Positions 15,070 through 25,052 are shown, counted from the first letter of the stretch. The stretch: 45,830 nucleotides of DNA from Candidatus Acidiferrales bacterium (GCA_030038535.1 JASHSV010000293.1:1-45830); one strand, 5' to 3'. The notes: generated by a model from the letters alone, not told the origin. Program-made: numbers and translations.

Positions 15070-17346
15070 ATGGCCGCGCCTCCAGTTCCGGCAGAAGCGT
15101 ACGACGCACCCCGCACCGTCGCCAATAAGCGCGACAAGAGCGCGTTGCTTCGCGCCATCCGCATGGCCTTGGGCATCGAGAGCGCCGCCGTCCGCCGCAA
15201 TACCCAAAATTTCAACCGGAACCGATACCGCGAAGCCGCCGCCCTGCCCGATTACGAAGCGCTCAAAGATGAAGCGCGCGCTATCAAGGAGCACGCCATC
15301 GGCGATCTCCCTGATCTCCTGATGACATTGGAGACCGCCATCCGTTCGCGCGGTGGAAATTTCTATCTGGCCTCCACGGCCGCCGATGCCTGTCGCTATA
15401 TCCTGGGCGTCTGCCAGTCGCACGGCGCAAAGCTGGTGGTCAAGGGCAAAAGCATCACCAGTGAAGAGATTCGCCTGAACCACACCCTCGAAGGCGCCGG
15501 AATCGAGGTGGCCGAAAGCGATCTGGCCGAGTTCATTTTGCAAGTGGCCGACGAACAGCCTTCCCACAACGTCGCCCCCGCCATGCACTACAGCACCGAG
15601 CGCATCTCCGCCCTCTTCAAGCGCAAGTTCTCCACCAGCGAGCCGCTCGAAACCGGCGAGGAACTTACCAAATTTGCGCGCGGCCGCCTCCGCCAGAAAT
15701 TCCTGAATGCCGATGTGGGGTTCACTGGAGCCAACCTCATCGCTGCAGACACCGGCACCATCATGCTCGTCGAGAGCGAGGGCAATATCCGCATGTCTTC
15801 TTTGCTCCCGCCGGTGCACATCTCACTGGCCGGCGTGGAGAAGGTGATCCCAGCGCAGTCCCAGATGGGCGTCTTCCTGGAGTTGCTGCCTCTGTCCTTC
15901 AACGGAAAGCTGACCTCGTACACCAGCTTCCTTCGCCCCCCGCTCGAGGATCCGCCCTTCGCCCTCGCGGGGCGCCCGCGCAAGAAGCGCGAGTTCCATC
16001 TCGTCCTCATCGACAACGGCCGCATGAAGATGCGCCAGGATCCCGTCCTCCAGGAATCCCTCTACTGCATCCGCTGCAGCGCCTGCATGAACTGTTGCGC
16101 GAATTTCCAGACCGTCGGCGGGCATGCTTTCGGCGGCGAGACGTATTGCGGAGGGATCGGCGGCGCGTGGGAGGCGGGCACCGGCACGCTGGAAAATGCG
16201 CGGTTTTCCGATCTGTGCACCGGCTGCTCGCGTTGCGTGAACAATTGCCCCGTGCGCATCGACATTCCCTGGCTGAATGAAGTGCTGCGCGACCGCCTGA
16301 ACCGCTCGAGTGCGGGCTCTCCGCTGGCTTCTCTGCTAGGTATCGTCTCTTTCGTCCGCGGTGACGACCGCCGCGCCTCCGCGCAAAAAGTCTTCTTCGC
16401 CAATTACCACTGGTACGCCAAATGGGGCACCCGCACGCGCGGCCTGTCCAACAGACTGATACGCCACAGCACGGCGCGCCGATGGATGCAGTCTCTTGTC
16501 GGTGTGGACGTCCGCCGCGAGGTCCCGCCTTTCCCCGCCCGCCCGCTGGTCCGTGCCGCCCGCGAGCTTCCTCCTCTCGCGCGCGTCGGAAAGCGCGCAA
16601 AGGTCGTGCTCTTCCCCGACGTGTACACGAACTACGGTCTGCCCCAGCGCGGCGTCGCCGCGATCAAAGTACTTCGCGCGCTGGGCGTGGACATTGTGGT
16701 GAGCGACGCGCTTCCGGAAGGCCGAGCCGCCCTGTCTCAAGGCATGATCGCCACCGCAAAAAAACACGCGCGCCACACCGCTGATGCGCTTCTCCCCTAT
16801 CTCGACGAGGGCCGCGACATCATCGTCATTGAGCCGAGCGCGCTGGCCATGTTCCGCCGCGACTACCGTCACCTATTGGCCGACGCCGCCCGATTCGAGC
16901 TGCTGCGCACGCGCACCTTCGATCCCGTGGAATACATCGCGCGCCTCTCCGCCAAATCGGGCCGCCCGGCGCGCGATCTGTTTGATGTAGCGCGCTCGCC
17001 GGTCGGCACGCGCCTCTTCGTTCACTCCCACTGCCAACAGAAAACGCTCGGCTGCGCCGAGCCCACGGAAGCGCTGCTGCGCGAAATCGGATTCGATGTG
17101 GCCACCTCTTCGGTCGAGTGCTGCGGCATGGCCGGCAGCTTCGGGTACAAGAAGGAGTACTACGAGATGAGCATGGCGGTCGGGGACGACCTTTTTGCAC
17201 AAGTGCGGGCCGCTGAAGCACCAGAAGCGGGCGGCGCGCGCGCGCTCGTCGCCAGCGGTACTTCCTGCACCGAACAGCTGCACGCCGGGCTCGCGCGACC
17301 CGTCCTCCACCCCATTGAGCTGCTCGCCTCCATCTTGAAGGTGTAG
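15070..17346 (+). CDS. lutB: LutB-LutA fusion, iron-sulfur lactate oxidation subunit
   Basis: A 758-residue protein that joins two proteins usually encoded separately. Residues about 1-320 are the LutB LUD domain (TGANLIAADTGTIMLVESEGN). Two [4Fe-4S] motifs follow at about 333-343 (CIRCSACMNCC) and 380-391 (CTGCSRCVNNCP). From about residue 500 onward is a LutA-like domain with KVVLFPDVYTNY, HSHCQQK and ECCGMAGSFGYKKEYYE, the cysteine-rich CCG type that binds a non-cubane cluster. The complex oxidises L-lactate to pyruvate. The fusion point falls after the predicted linker near residue 480. It converges on glcF, with a possible shared terminator between. Confidence 0.88.
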   Translation: MAAPPVPAEAYDAPRTVANKRDKSALLRAIRMALGIESAAVRRNTQNFNRNRYREAAALPDYEALKDEARAIKEHAIGDLPDLLMTLETAIRSRGGNFYLASTAADACRYILGVCQSHGAKLVVKGKSITSEEIRLNHTLEGAGIEVAESDLAEFILQVADEQPSHNVAPAMHYSTERISALFKRKFSTSEPLETGEELTKFARGRLRQKFLNADVGFTGANLIAADTGTIMLVESEGNIRMSSLLPPVHISLAGVEKVIPAQSQMGVFLELLPLSFNGKLTSYTSFLRPPLEDPPFALAGRPRKKREFHLVLIDNGRMKMRQDPVLQESLYCIRCSACMNCCANFQTVGGHAFGGETYCGGIGGAWEAGTGTLENARFSDLCTGCSRCVNNCPVRIDIPWLNEVLRDRLNRSSAGSPLASLLGIVSFVRGDDRRASAQKVFFANYHWYAKWGTRTRGLSNRLIRHSTARRWMQSLVGVDVRREVPPFPARPLVRAARELPPLARVGKRAKVVLFPDVYTNYGLPQRGVAAIKVLRALGVDIVVSDALPEGRAALSQGMIATAKKHARHTADALLPYLDEGRDIIVIEPSALAMFRRDYRHLLADAARFELLRTRTFDPVEYIARLSAKSGRPARDLFDVARSPVGTRLFVHSHCQQKTLGCAEPTEALLREIGFDVATSSVECCGMAGSFGYKKEYYEMSMAVGDDLFAQVRAAEAPEAGGARALVASGTSCTEQLHAGLARPVLHPIELLASILKV

Positions 17347-17357
17347 CCCAGGACCTG

Positions 17358-17405
17358 CCGTCAACCGAGGCTGCCGCCCAGCCGAATACTGACCTCGGCA
17401 GACGG
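17358..17405. terminator. Inverted repeat between convergent lutBA and glcF
   Basis: CCGAGG (17365-17370) pairs with CCTCGG (17393-17398), and the flanks CCGT (17358-17361) and ACGG (17402-17405) can extend the stem. No T-run follows on either strand, so if it terminates transcription it does so inefficiently or with Rho. Confidence 0.35.
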
Positions 17406-17423
17406 CTCAAGAGGAGTATCGCC

Positions 17424-18761
17424 CTAGTTCGTCCGTGGCGAAGCGCCGCGGATGGACGCGTCGAGCAGTTCGATGGTGTGAAAAACAGGAACGGATTTTC
17501 CCGCACGCTCAAGCGCGGTGCGCAATTGCAGCAGGCAGCCTGGATTTCCTGAGGCAACCACGTCCGGCCTAAGTCCCAAAATATTTTTCGCTTTTCGGTC
17601 GCCCAGCTCTGCCGCTGCTTCCGGCTGCACCAAATTGTAGATCCCCGCTGAGCCGCAGCAGACTGCGGCTTCAGGAATCTCCACGATCTCGATTTCCGGG
17701 ATGCGCGAAAGCAATGACCGCGGCTGGTTGCGGACTCCTTGCGCATGCTGCAAATGACACGAGTCGTGATACGCCACGCGCATCGCGATCGGATTGCGCG
17801 GGGCTTGCGGCTCGATGGCGTCCAGAAATTCCGATACGTCGCGGCATTTTGCGGAGAATTCCCGCGCCCGCGCCGCATAGTTCGGATCGTCGCGCAGAAG
17901 GTAACCATACTCCTTCATGGTCGAGCCGCAGCCCGCCGCGTTCACGACGATCGTGTCCACCTTGGCGCGCTCGAATGCATCGATGGTCCGCCGCGCCAGT
18001 TCCTGCGCCTGTCCTTCCTCTCCCGCGTGCACGAGCAGCGCGCCGCAGCACGACTGCTCCTTCGGCGCCACCACCTCGCACCCTTCGGCGGCCAGCACGC
18101 GCGCCGTGGCCGCGTTCACCTGAGGGAAAAACACGCTCTGCACGCAGCCAGTGAGCATCCCCACCCGATGTCGCCGCGTCCCCTTCGCCGGCGTAACCTC
18201 CGGAATGACTTGGCCCTTCTCGAATTGCGGCAGAAGCGATTCCATCGAGCGCAGCCTCTTCGGCAGTAATTTTAGCAAGCCCGTCCTTCGCGCCAGCGCC
18301 TGGAGACCCGCTTTCTGGTAAAGCTTCAGTGGAAGCAGGAGCGCCCGCAGCCGCGCCGGAACCGTGAACGTGCTGAAAATCATCTGCCGGTAGGCGCGTT
18401 CCGCAGCCGAACGCGGATAGTTCCGCTCAATTTGCGCCCGCGTTGCCTCGATCAATTTTCCGTAGTCCACGCCCGAAGGGCACGCCGTCATGCAGGCCAT
18501 GCATCCCAGACATGCGTCCAGATGTCCCACCCATTTGTCGTTGAGCGTCGCCGCACCGTCGAGCGCCATCCTCATCAGGTATATCCGGCCGCGTGGCGAA
18601 TCCATTTCCTCGTGCCAGAGCACGTACGTCGGGCACACCGGCAAGCAAAAACCGCAGTGCACGCATTTGTCCATCAACTCGCGCGCGGGCGGATGGTGTG
18701 CGTCGAACGCGCTCTTCGCTCCGGGCGCGGGCCCTGGTCCGCTCTCTCCCACCACACCCAT
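17424..18761 (-). CDS. glcF: Glycolate/D-lactate oxidase iron-sulfur subunit GlcF
   Basis: A 445-residue iron-sulfur protein that takes electrons from the FAD subunits GlcD/GlcE. It has two ferredoxin-like [4Fe-4S] sites, C33-C36-C39-C43 (CVHCGFCLPVCP) and C84-C87-C90-C94 (CLGCMACMTACP), then two CCG cysteine domains (QSCCGALLVHAGE and AVCCGSAGIYN). The ATG at 18761 overlaps the glcE stop by one base (TGATG), which argues for coupled translation and against the longer upstream frame. It is last in the lctP-glcD-glcE-glcF cluster. Confidence 0.92.
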   Translation of the reverse strand: MGVVGESGPGPAPGAKSAFDAHHPPARELMDKCVHCGFCLPVCPTYVLWHEEMDSPRGRIYLMRMALDGAATLNDKWVGHLDACLGCMACMTACPSGVDYGKLIEATRAQIERNYPRSAAERAYRQMIFSTFTVPARLRALLLPLKLYQKAGLQALARRTGLLKLLPKRLRSMESLLPQFEKGQVIPEVTPAKGTRRHRVGMLTGCVQSVFFPQVNAATARVLAAEGCEVVAPKEQSCCGALLVHAGEEGQAQELARRTIDAFERAKVDTIVVNAAGCGSTMKEYGYLLRDDPNYAARAREFSAKCRDVSEFLDAIEPQAPRNPIAMRVAYHDSCHLQHAQGVRNQPRSLLSRIPEIEIVEIPEAAVCCGSAGIYNLVQPEAAAELGDRKAKNILGLRPDVVASGNPGCLLQLRTALERAGKSVPVFHTIELLDASIRGASPRTN

Positions 18762-20065
18762 CAGATTCCCCCGACAAAACGGCCGGGGTTCAGCGTTCCT
18801 CTCGGATCGAATTGCTGCTTCACGCGAACCATCAGCGGATAGGCGTCGCCGGGACTGCCCCACGCGTCAACGGCGCCCGCGCCGTCGGGCCGATGCGCGA
18901 TGAACAGCGAGCCCGCGTCTTTCTCGAACTCGGCGCGCAATGTTGCGAGCGCATCGCCAATGTGCTCCGGCTTTGGCGCTTCCAGCCGAACCCAGCCAAG
19001 CCCGGTTCCTTGCGCCACGATCCGCCACTTCATCCCGCCCTTGTCTGCGGCCTTCCTCACCGTCTCGCATGCCGCAGCAATGTGCGAAGGCAGCACGCTG
19101 AATTTCGCCACCGCCGATGAATCCGCCTTCCTCCACAATTCCTGCCGGGCATTCCACACCTCGGCCGATTCTCCCGTCTCCACCGCAAACGCGGCCAGTT
19201 TTCTCGCCGTGGAGCACTGCGCTTCGATTCCCGCCGGTGTTCCGTCAAAACGGACATCCACCTCCGGCTGCGCGTCGTGCTGCGCACGCGCCTGTAAGCT
19301 CGTATGCGCCAGCGCGGAGCCCTGCATCTCTACAATCAGCCGGTTCGCTTCCGATACGCTTCCCGCGCGGAACGTCAGGGTGCGTCCTTCGCTTGGCGGA
19401 ACTGGATGCAGCCGGAACCCGGCCTGTGTAATCACGCCCAGCGTCCCCAAAGCACCCGTGGCCAGTTTGGGCAGATCGTACCCGGCCACGTTTTTCACTA
19501 CTTTTCCGCCGCTCTTCGCCAGCGTCCCATCGGGCAACACCAGCGTCACCCCAATAACGAGGTCACGCAGGCCGCCAAACCGGAGCCGCAGCGCGCCGCT
19601 GTCGTTCGTGGACAGAATGCCGCCGATGGTCGCGTTTTCCGGCCACAAGGGGTCAACGGCCAGCCGCTGCCCATGTTCGGCCAGAGCGGACTGGAGTTTT
19701 CCGAAGGTCACGCCCGCTTCCACGACCACAGTGAGATCGGCCCAGGCGTGCTCGACGATTCGATTGAGGCGTTTCGTAGAAAGAATCAATCCGAGCTCTT
19801 TCGGCGCATTGCCCCATCCGAGCTTTGTGCCCCCGCCGCGCGGCGCCACGGCAATTCCCGCGTCGTTCGCCCAGCGCAGGGCGGCGGCGAGCTGAGTTAC
19901 ATCCGCCGGCTCTGCCACCATCCGTGGCGCGACACTGGCTACCGCGTCCGCTGGCCCTGCCGGGCGCACCTGCTCCGCCCCGATGGCGCCTCGCAGTTCA
20001 TCCCACGAAACTTCTGCCGTGGCTGCCCCCGCCCCTCCGCGCGAAGATGCATCCGCTTGTGCCAT
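18761..20065 (-). CDS. glcE: Glycolate/D-lactate oxidase FAD-binding subunit GlcE
   Basis: A 434-residue FAD-binding protein (PCMH/FAD_binding_4 type). The flavin-binding loop is VAPRGGGTKLGWG, followed by DPLWPENATIGGILSTNDSG and KVVKNVAGYDLPKLATGALGT, all GlcE-like. It is longer than E. coli GlcE (about 350 residues), mostly in the C-terminal half. The start ATG overlaps the glcD stop by one base; a TTG three bases upstream is an unlikely alternative. With GlcD and GlcF it forms the membrane-associated oxidase of glycolate or D-lactate, feeding the quinone pool. Confidence 0.9.
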   Translation of the reverse strand: MAQADASSRGGAGAATAEVSWDELRGAIGAEQVRPAGPADAVASVAPRMVAEPADVTQLAAALRWANDAGIAVAPRGGGTKLGWGNAPKELGLILSTKRLNRIVEHAWADLTVVVEAGVTFGKLQSALAEHGQRLAVDPLWPENATIGGILSTNDSGALRLRFGGLRDLVIGVTLVLPDGTLAKSGGKVVKNVAGYDLPKLATGALGTLGVITQAGFRLHPVPPSEGRTLTFRAGSVSEANRLIVEMQGSALAHTSLQARAQHDAQPEVDVRFDGTPAGIEAQCSTARKLAAFAVETGESAEVWNARQELWRKADSSAVAKFSVLPSHIAAACETVRKAADKGGMKWRIVAQGTGLGWVRLEAPKPEHIGDALATLRAEFEKDAGSLFIAHRPDGAGAVDAWGSPGDAYPLMVRVKQQFDPRGTLNPGRFVGGI

Positions 20066-21513
20066 CAAAATCGTTCCGCGATTCCTGCCACTTCCAGCGG
20101 ATGCGGCTCATAGCGTCCCGGCTTTTCGCCGCACAGCCTCGGCCTGGGAAAAACCTTTGAGGGATTCGAGAGTTGCAGCGGATCAAACGCGCACCGCACC
20201 AGTTGCATCGTTTCCAGGTCCGGCTCGCTGAACATTTTCCCCATCATCAGCTTCTTCTCTTCTCCCACACCGTGCTCGCCCGTGATCGAGCCTCCGGCCT
20301 CGACGCACAATTCCAGAATGCGCATCGCCAGCTCTTCCGCGGCATGCTCCTGGCCGGGAACGCGTCTGTCATAGAGCACCAGAGGGTGCAGGTTGCCGTC
20401 TCCTGCATGGAACACATTGGCCACTTTGATGCCTGCCGCCGCGCTCAGGCGCTCGATCTCCTCGAGGATTCGCGGCAGCGCCGTGCGTGGGATTACGCCG
20501 TCCTGCACGATGTAGTTCGGCGAAATCCTGCCCACCGCTGCAAACGCCGCCTTCCGCCCCTTCCAAAACACGGCGCGTTCCGCTTCGCTCTGAGCCACGC
20601 GGATTTCTGTGGCGCCGCAGGAACGGCAGATTTCATTCACCCTCTCCATCAGCGAGGCCACTTCCGCCGCAGGCCCATCCAGTTCGACCAGTAGCAGCCC
20701 GCCGCAATCGGGATAGTGCGCGTGCACCGCCGCTTCCGCCGCTTGAATCGACAGGTTATCCATCATTTCGATGGCGGCGGGCACCATTCCCGCCGCGATG
20801 ATGCCGCTCACCGCCGCGCCAGCTTCGCCCGTCGTGCCGAATGCCGCCAGCAGCGTCTGAATGCACTCCGGCCGCTTCACAATTCGCAGGATGACCTTCG
20901 TGGTGACGCCCAGCGTTCCCTCCGAGCCGACGAACACCCCCGGCAGGTCGTAGCCCGGCGCGTCGAGCGTTCTACCGCCCAGATGGACCATCGATCCGTC
21001 GGGCAGCACCACCTCGATGCCCAGAACGTGCGTGGTCGTGAAACCGTATTTCAGGCAGTGAGCTCCGCCGGAATTCTCCGCTACGTTTCCACCGATACTG
21101 CACACCGACTGCGACGAAGGGTCAGGCGCGTAGAAAAATCCGTGCGGCGAAACCCTGCCTGTCACATCCAGGTTGATCACACCTGGTTCGACCGCCACCC
21201 GCTGGTTGGTCAGATCCACTTCCAGAATGCGGTTCATCCGCGCCGTGCTGATCACGATTCCGTGCTCCACCGGCAGCGCTCCGCCGCTCAATCCCGTCCC
21301 GGAGCCTCGCGCCACAAACGGAATGCGTTCCCGGTGGCACACCCGCACGATGGCCTGCACCTGCTCGGCCGACTCGGGGAGCAGCACAGCCTCCGGCATC
21401 ACCCGGAAGTTCGTCAGGCCGTCGCACTCATAGGTATGCAATTCCTCGGCGGAACTGATAAGTCCGCGCTCTCCCACTACAGCGCGGAATTCCTCCAGGA
21501 TGCGGGTGTCCAC
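20065..21513 (-). CDS. glcD: Glycolate/D-lactate oxidase FAD subunit GlcD
   Basis: A 482-residue flavin oxidase of the FAD_binding_4 and FAD-oxidase C family. The flavin loop PFVARGSGTGLSGG is at about residues 65-78. IGGNVAENSGGAHCLKYG, APGYDLPGVFVGSEGTLG, NVFHAGDGNLHPL and the C-terminal GSITGEHGVGEEK are all in place. The GTG at 21513 is chosen because an AAGGTG site lies 8 bp before it and the N terminus then matches the family; the open frame further upstream looks random. Sequence alone does not distinguish glycolate from D-lactate as substrate, though the lactate permease next to it favours lactate. Confidence 0.92.
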   Translation of the reverse strand: MDTRILEEFRAVVGERGLISSAEELHTYECDGLTNFRVMPEAVLLPESAEQVQAIVRVCHRERIPFVARGSGTGLSGGALPVEHGIVISTARMNRILEVDLTNQRVAVEPGVINLDVTGRVSPHGFFYAPDPSSQSVCSIGGNVAENSGGAHCLKYGFTTTHVLGIEVVLPDGSMVHLGGRTLDAPGYDLPGVFVGSEGTLGVTTKVILRIVKRPECIQTLLAAFGTTGEAGAAVSGIIAAGMVPAAIEMMDNLSIQAAEAAVHAHYPDCGGLLLVELDGPAAEVASLMERVNEICRSCGATEIRVAQSEAERAVFWKGRKAAFAAVGRISPNYIVQDGVIPRTALPRILEEIERLSAAAGIKVANVFHAGDGNLHPLVLYDRRVPGQEHAAEELAMRILELCVEAGGSITGEHGVGEEKKLMMGKMFSEPDLETMQLVRCAFDPLQLSNPSKVFPRPRLCGEKPGRYEPHPLEVAGIAERF

Positions 21514-21689
21514 GTCTGCTTCACCTTCGAACGGCGCAGAGGTGCGGGCGGAAAATCCTTCTGGAGGTCTCCCGCATCGAAGGGAGCCTCCCCTCAATCA
21601 CTGGGCCAGGTTACGGCCCTCATCCGCACTGGCAACGGCACCAATCCGCTGGCCAGCAGCTTGTCGCAACAGCCGACAAACGTCAAATT

Positions 21690-23486
21690 TTATGGAATGG
21701 CGCCCTGAAATACATAGGCCTGGAGGAACGCGATGAGTCCTATCACCGCTGCTCCCGCCACGGAATGCCACCAAACAGTGCGGAAGATAGGCCCCAGGGC
21801 ATGGGTTCGCTCATAGGCGTCTTCGTAACAGGCGGCGCAGGCCACCATGATGGACTGGGGATCGATCATTTTTCCCATCACGCCCCCGGTGGAGTTGGTC
21901 GCCGAGATCAGGACTTCGTTCAAGTGCAACTGTTGGGCAGTGATTCTCTGCAGGCTCCCGAACAGGGCATTGGAAGCAGTGTCGGAGCCCGTAAGGAAGA
22001 CGCCCAGCCAGCCGAGGTAGGCAGCGCAGATGGGGTAGAAGGCTCCAGCGTGGGTGAATGCCAGACCAATCACCGCGTCGGTACCTGAGTAGCGAGTGAG
22101 GAACCCCAGCCCCAGCACCTGCGCGATGACCAGGATCGGGATCACCAAGCGATTGAGGGTTCGCCGGACAGACTCGGCCCACTGCGCGGCAGTCAAACGC
22201 AGCGCGAGCCCCGACAATAAGGCCGCGACGAACACGCCTGTCCCGGCCGCCGACAGCCAGTTGATGTTAAAGACGGCCGCTTCGGGTTTGGCATTTGGCG
22301 CTGCCACCGGCGGCATGCGCTGGACCAGGTTGTGCAAAGCCGGCATCTGCCACTGCGGCAATGAAAGCTTGCCTGAGAACACACCGCCGAGGATTGTGGT
22401 CTTGAACGTTATGCCCGGAAAAAGGTTATTCAACTGGGCCTTCCATGCCGGTATGCCCCATATCGCGCAGCAGATGATGAGGATTGTCCACGGCAGCCAG
22501 GCATACGCGGTCTGGCCGACGGTGTACGGGTACACCCACTCCTTCGCGTCCGTAGTCGCCGTCGCCGGACTCTTTCCGCTCTTGGCCAAGGCCTCGCGCT
22601 CCGACCGCAGCAGGAATCGCGTCTTGGGATGCCAGATAAAGCGTAGGAACAGGGCGGTGCAGATGACTGAGAAGACCCCGGCGATTACGTCGGTCATCAG
22701 GTGGAACGACGCCGTGGAGGACGCGAGCCACTGCATGACGGCGAAAGAAAGACCCGCGCACAACGCCCCCGGCCACACCTCCCAGATCTCTTTCCAAGTG
22801 CCTCCCTCCATCAGCACAAACGCGGCGACCAGCCAGAACGGGACCAGGATGGACACCCAGGGGAGCTGGTGTCCCACCATGGTCGACAGCTTAAGTTGAT
22901 CCAGGCCCGTCACGGTTGCCAGCATTACGATGGGCGTGCCAATGGCTCCATAGGCCACGGGAGCAGTGTTCGCCAGTAGGTTCAAGACGGCCGATTGGAA
23001 GGGAGGGAACCCGAGGCCCACCATGACCGCTCCGGCGATGGCCACTGGCGTCCCGAATCCCGAGGTCCCTTCGATGATGGCGCCGAAGGAGAATGCGATC
23101 AGCAACACCTGGAGGCGCCGGTCGAACGAGATGTGGATGATCGACTCCTTCACGATTTCGAACTTCCCGGAGATGAGGGTCATGTTGTAGAGGAAGATGG
23201 CCCCAACAATGATCCAGATGATCGCCAGGAACCCGGACAAACACCCGAATCCAAAGGCCGAGAACGCCGACTTGAGAGGCATCCCATAGCCCAGGCAGGT
23301 GACAGCGAAAGCCGCCACTACTCCGTAGAAAGCCGCATAGGGCGCGGAAATTCCAAGGTGCCTGACGCCCTTTTTGTCACGATGGGGGTGCAGGGCGATA
23401 AAGTAGAGCAGCACAAGTATTGGCACGCCTGCCAGAACCGTGGACAGAAACACGTTGTTGAACGGATCGTAATTCTGTTGGTACAT
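21690..23486 (-). CDS. lctP: Lactate permease, LctP/LldP family
   Basis: A 598-residue inner-membrane lactate permease with about a dozen hydrophobic segments. Family signatures are FSFGAIIEGTSGFGTPVAIAG, LNLLANTAPVAYGAIGTPI, GSDTASNALFGSLQ and ATNSTGGVMGKMIDPQSI. The ATG at 23486 has a strong GGAGGGG ribosome site, so the longer frame upstream is rejected. It imports lactate, and possibly glycolate, for the GlcDEF oxidase encoded 176 bp downstream and for LutABC. Confidence 0.93.
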   Translation of the reverse strand: MYQQNYDPFNNVFLSTVLAGVPILVLLYFIALHPHRDKKGVRHLGISAPYAAFYGVVAAFAVTCLGYGMPLKSAFSAFGFGCLSGFLAIIWIIVGAIFLYNMTLISGKFEIVKESIIHISFDRRLQVLLIAFSFGAIIEGTSGFGTPVAIAGAVMVGLGFPPFQSAVLNLLANTAPVAYGAIGTPIVMLATVTGLDQLKLSTMVGHQLPWVSILVPFWLVAAFVLMEGGTWKEIWEVWPGALCAGLSFAVMQWLASSTASFHLMTDVIAGVFSVICTALFLRFIWHPKTRFLLRSEREALAKSGKSPATATTDAKEWVYPYTVGQTAYAWLPWTILIICCAIWGIPAWKAQLNNLFPGITFKTTILGGVFSGKLSLPQWQMPALHNLVQRMPPVAAPNAKPEAAVFNINWLSAAGTGVFVAALLSGLALRLTAAQWAESVRRTLNRLVIPILVIAQVLGLGFLTRYSGTDAVIGLAFTHAGAFYPICAAYLGWLGVFLTGSDTASNALFGSLQRITAQQLHLNEVLISATNSTGGVMGKMIDPQSIMVACAACYEDAYERTHALGPIFRTVWWHSVAGAAVIGLIAFLQAYVFQGAIP

Positions 23487-23529
23487 CAGCCCCCTCCCGG
23501 TCGGTGCAGGTGTGGCCTCTCGGTGGCGT

Positions 23530-23558
23530 GGTATATGCCGCAGCCTTCCCAAAGTCAA
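23530..23558 (-). promoter_or_regulatory. Sigma70-like promoter of lctP
   Basis: On the minus strand TTGACT (23558-23553, five of six) is followed after exactly 17 bp by TATACC (23535-23530, four of six). Transcription would begin near 23523, giving a leader of about 37 nt to the lctP ATG. This is the best promoter match I found in the window and could serve lctP-glcDEF. Confidence 0.6.
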
Positions 23559-23630
23559 GGACTTGCGTCACCGGTTCCGTACCGGCAGCCTAATGCGAGA
23601 CCGTGGGACACGAACCCTCGCAGTTTTCCG

Positions 23631-25052
23631 CTATTGCACTGCGCTCGCCACCTCCTGCAATTCCCGCCAAAGCGTCTCTACGTGCCGCCGCTCGGTCGTC
23701 TCCGCGCCGATCGACACCCGGATGATCTGCTTCCCTTTCAGGATCGACGGTGTGAGATACGCCCGCCCGCGCCGGTTCACCGATTCCGCAATCCGCAGGT
23801 TATGTGCGTCCAACTCCGCTCCCTCTGCCCACCCCGCCGGAAGGTGCCGGATGCACAGCGTTTGCAAATGGACCGGCGCCATGCGCTCCCAGTCCTGCGC
23901 CGCATCAATCTGCTCCTTGAGCCACTGCGCATTCTGCAAATCGCGCCGCAACCGCGCCCGCAGTCCCTCCACGCCTTGCTCCCGTAGCAGAAACCACAGT
24001 TTCAGGGCTCGGAATCGCCGGCCCAGTGGAAGGCCCCAATCGCGATAGTTTTTCACCCGTGCGTCATGCTGCGTCTTCAGATAGGCCGGATTCGTGGACA
24101 TTGTGCGGATCAGCTGCTCCGTGTCGCGGACAAAATAGGCGCTCAAGTCGGAACCCGTGCCGAGCCATTTGTGCGGGTTCAGCACAATCGAATCGGATCC
24201 CTCGACTCCACCCCACATCCACCGGCATTCCGGAAGGATCATGGCATCGCCGGCCATGGCCGCGTCCACGTGCAGCCATGCGCCCCACAGCCGCGCCAGC
24301 ACCGCCATGTCCGCCACGGGATCGAGTGCGGTGCTGTTCGTCGTTCCAGTCGTGGCCACCACAGCGCACGGCCGCATGCCGCGTTCGTGGTCCGTCTGCA
24401 TCGCAATCTCCAGCTCTTTCGCGATTAGCGCGTGATTTTCGTCCGTCGGTATCTGCCTGAAATTCTCTTTTCCAAATCCGGCCAGCCGCGCCGCCTTCCA
24501 CACCGAACTATGGCTTTCCTCCGAAGCGTAAACAATCAGCCCCTTTTCTTCCGCCTGCAATCCGCCGCGGTCCTGGCTGAAATTGGTGCTGCGCTCGCGC
24601 GCACACAGGAGCGCGCACAGGGTCGCCGTCGAGGCAAATCCTTGGATCACTCCGGTGAACTGCGGCGACAGGCCTACCATCTGCCGCAGCCACTCCATCA
24701 TCATTTCCTCGACTTCCGTCGCGGCCGGGCTGGTTTGCCAGCTCATGCACTGCGCGCCCAGCCCCGCGGCGGTCAGATCGGCCAGCACGGAGGCAAAGCT
24801 CGTGTTCGAAGGGAAATAGGCAAAAAAGCCGGGGTGATTCCAATGCGTGATGCCAGGCAGGATAATCCTGTTGAGATCGTCGACTATGGAATCGAGCGTC
24901 GCGCCCCGCTCCGGCGGCCTTGCCGGCAGCTCGGCGCGGATGGCGCCCGGCGCCACCGGACTCATCACCGGAAGCTGCTCGATTCCCGAGCGATACTCCG
25001 CAATCCAGTCCACCAACGCATGGCCAATGCGTCGAAATTCCTCTGGCGTCAT
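23631..25052 (-). CDS. PLP-dependent group II amino acid decarboxylase (AADC type)
   Basis: A 473-residue pyridoxal-phosphate enzyme of the aromatic-L-amino-acid decarboxylase family. ITHWNHPGFFAYFPSN, the cofactor-stacking histidine in SEESHSSVWKAA, the aspartate in WLHVDAAMAGDAM and the PLP lysine K295 in NPHKWLGTGSD are all present. It would remove CO2 from an amino acid such as tryptophan, tyrosine, phenylalanine or dopa. It is transcribed towards lctP with a 144-bp gap that holds the lctP promoter, so it is probably a separate unit. Substrate cannot be assigned. Confidence 0.88.
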   Translation of the reverse strand: MTPEEFRRIGHALVDWIAEYRSGIEQLPVMSPVAPGAIRAELPARPPERGATLDSIVDDLNRIILPGITHWNHPGFFAYFPSNTSFASVLADLTAAGLGAQCMSWQTSPAATEVEEMMMEWLRQMVGLSPQFTGVIQGFASTATLCALLCARERSTNFSQDRGGLQAEEKGLIVYASEESHSSVWKAARLAGFGKENFRQIPTDENHALIAKELEIAMQTDHERGMRPCAVVATTGTTNSTALDPVADMAVLARLWGAWLHVDAAMAGDAMILPECRWMWGGVEGSDSIVLNPHKWLGTGSDLSAYFVRDTEQLIRTMSTNPAYLKTQHDARVKNYRDWGLPLGRRFRALKLWFLLREQGVEGLRARLRRDLQNAQWLKEQIDAAQDWERMAPVHLQTLCIRHLPAGWAEGAELDAHNLRIAESVNRRGRAYLTPSILKGKQIIRVSIGAETTERRHVETLWRELQEVASAVQ

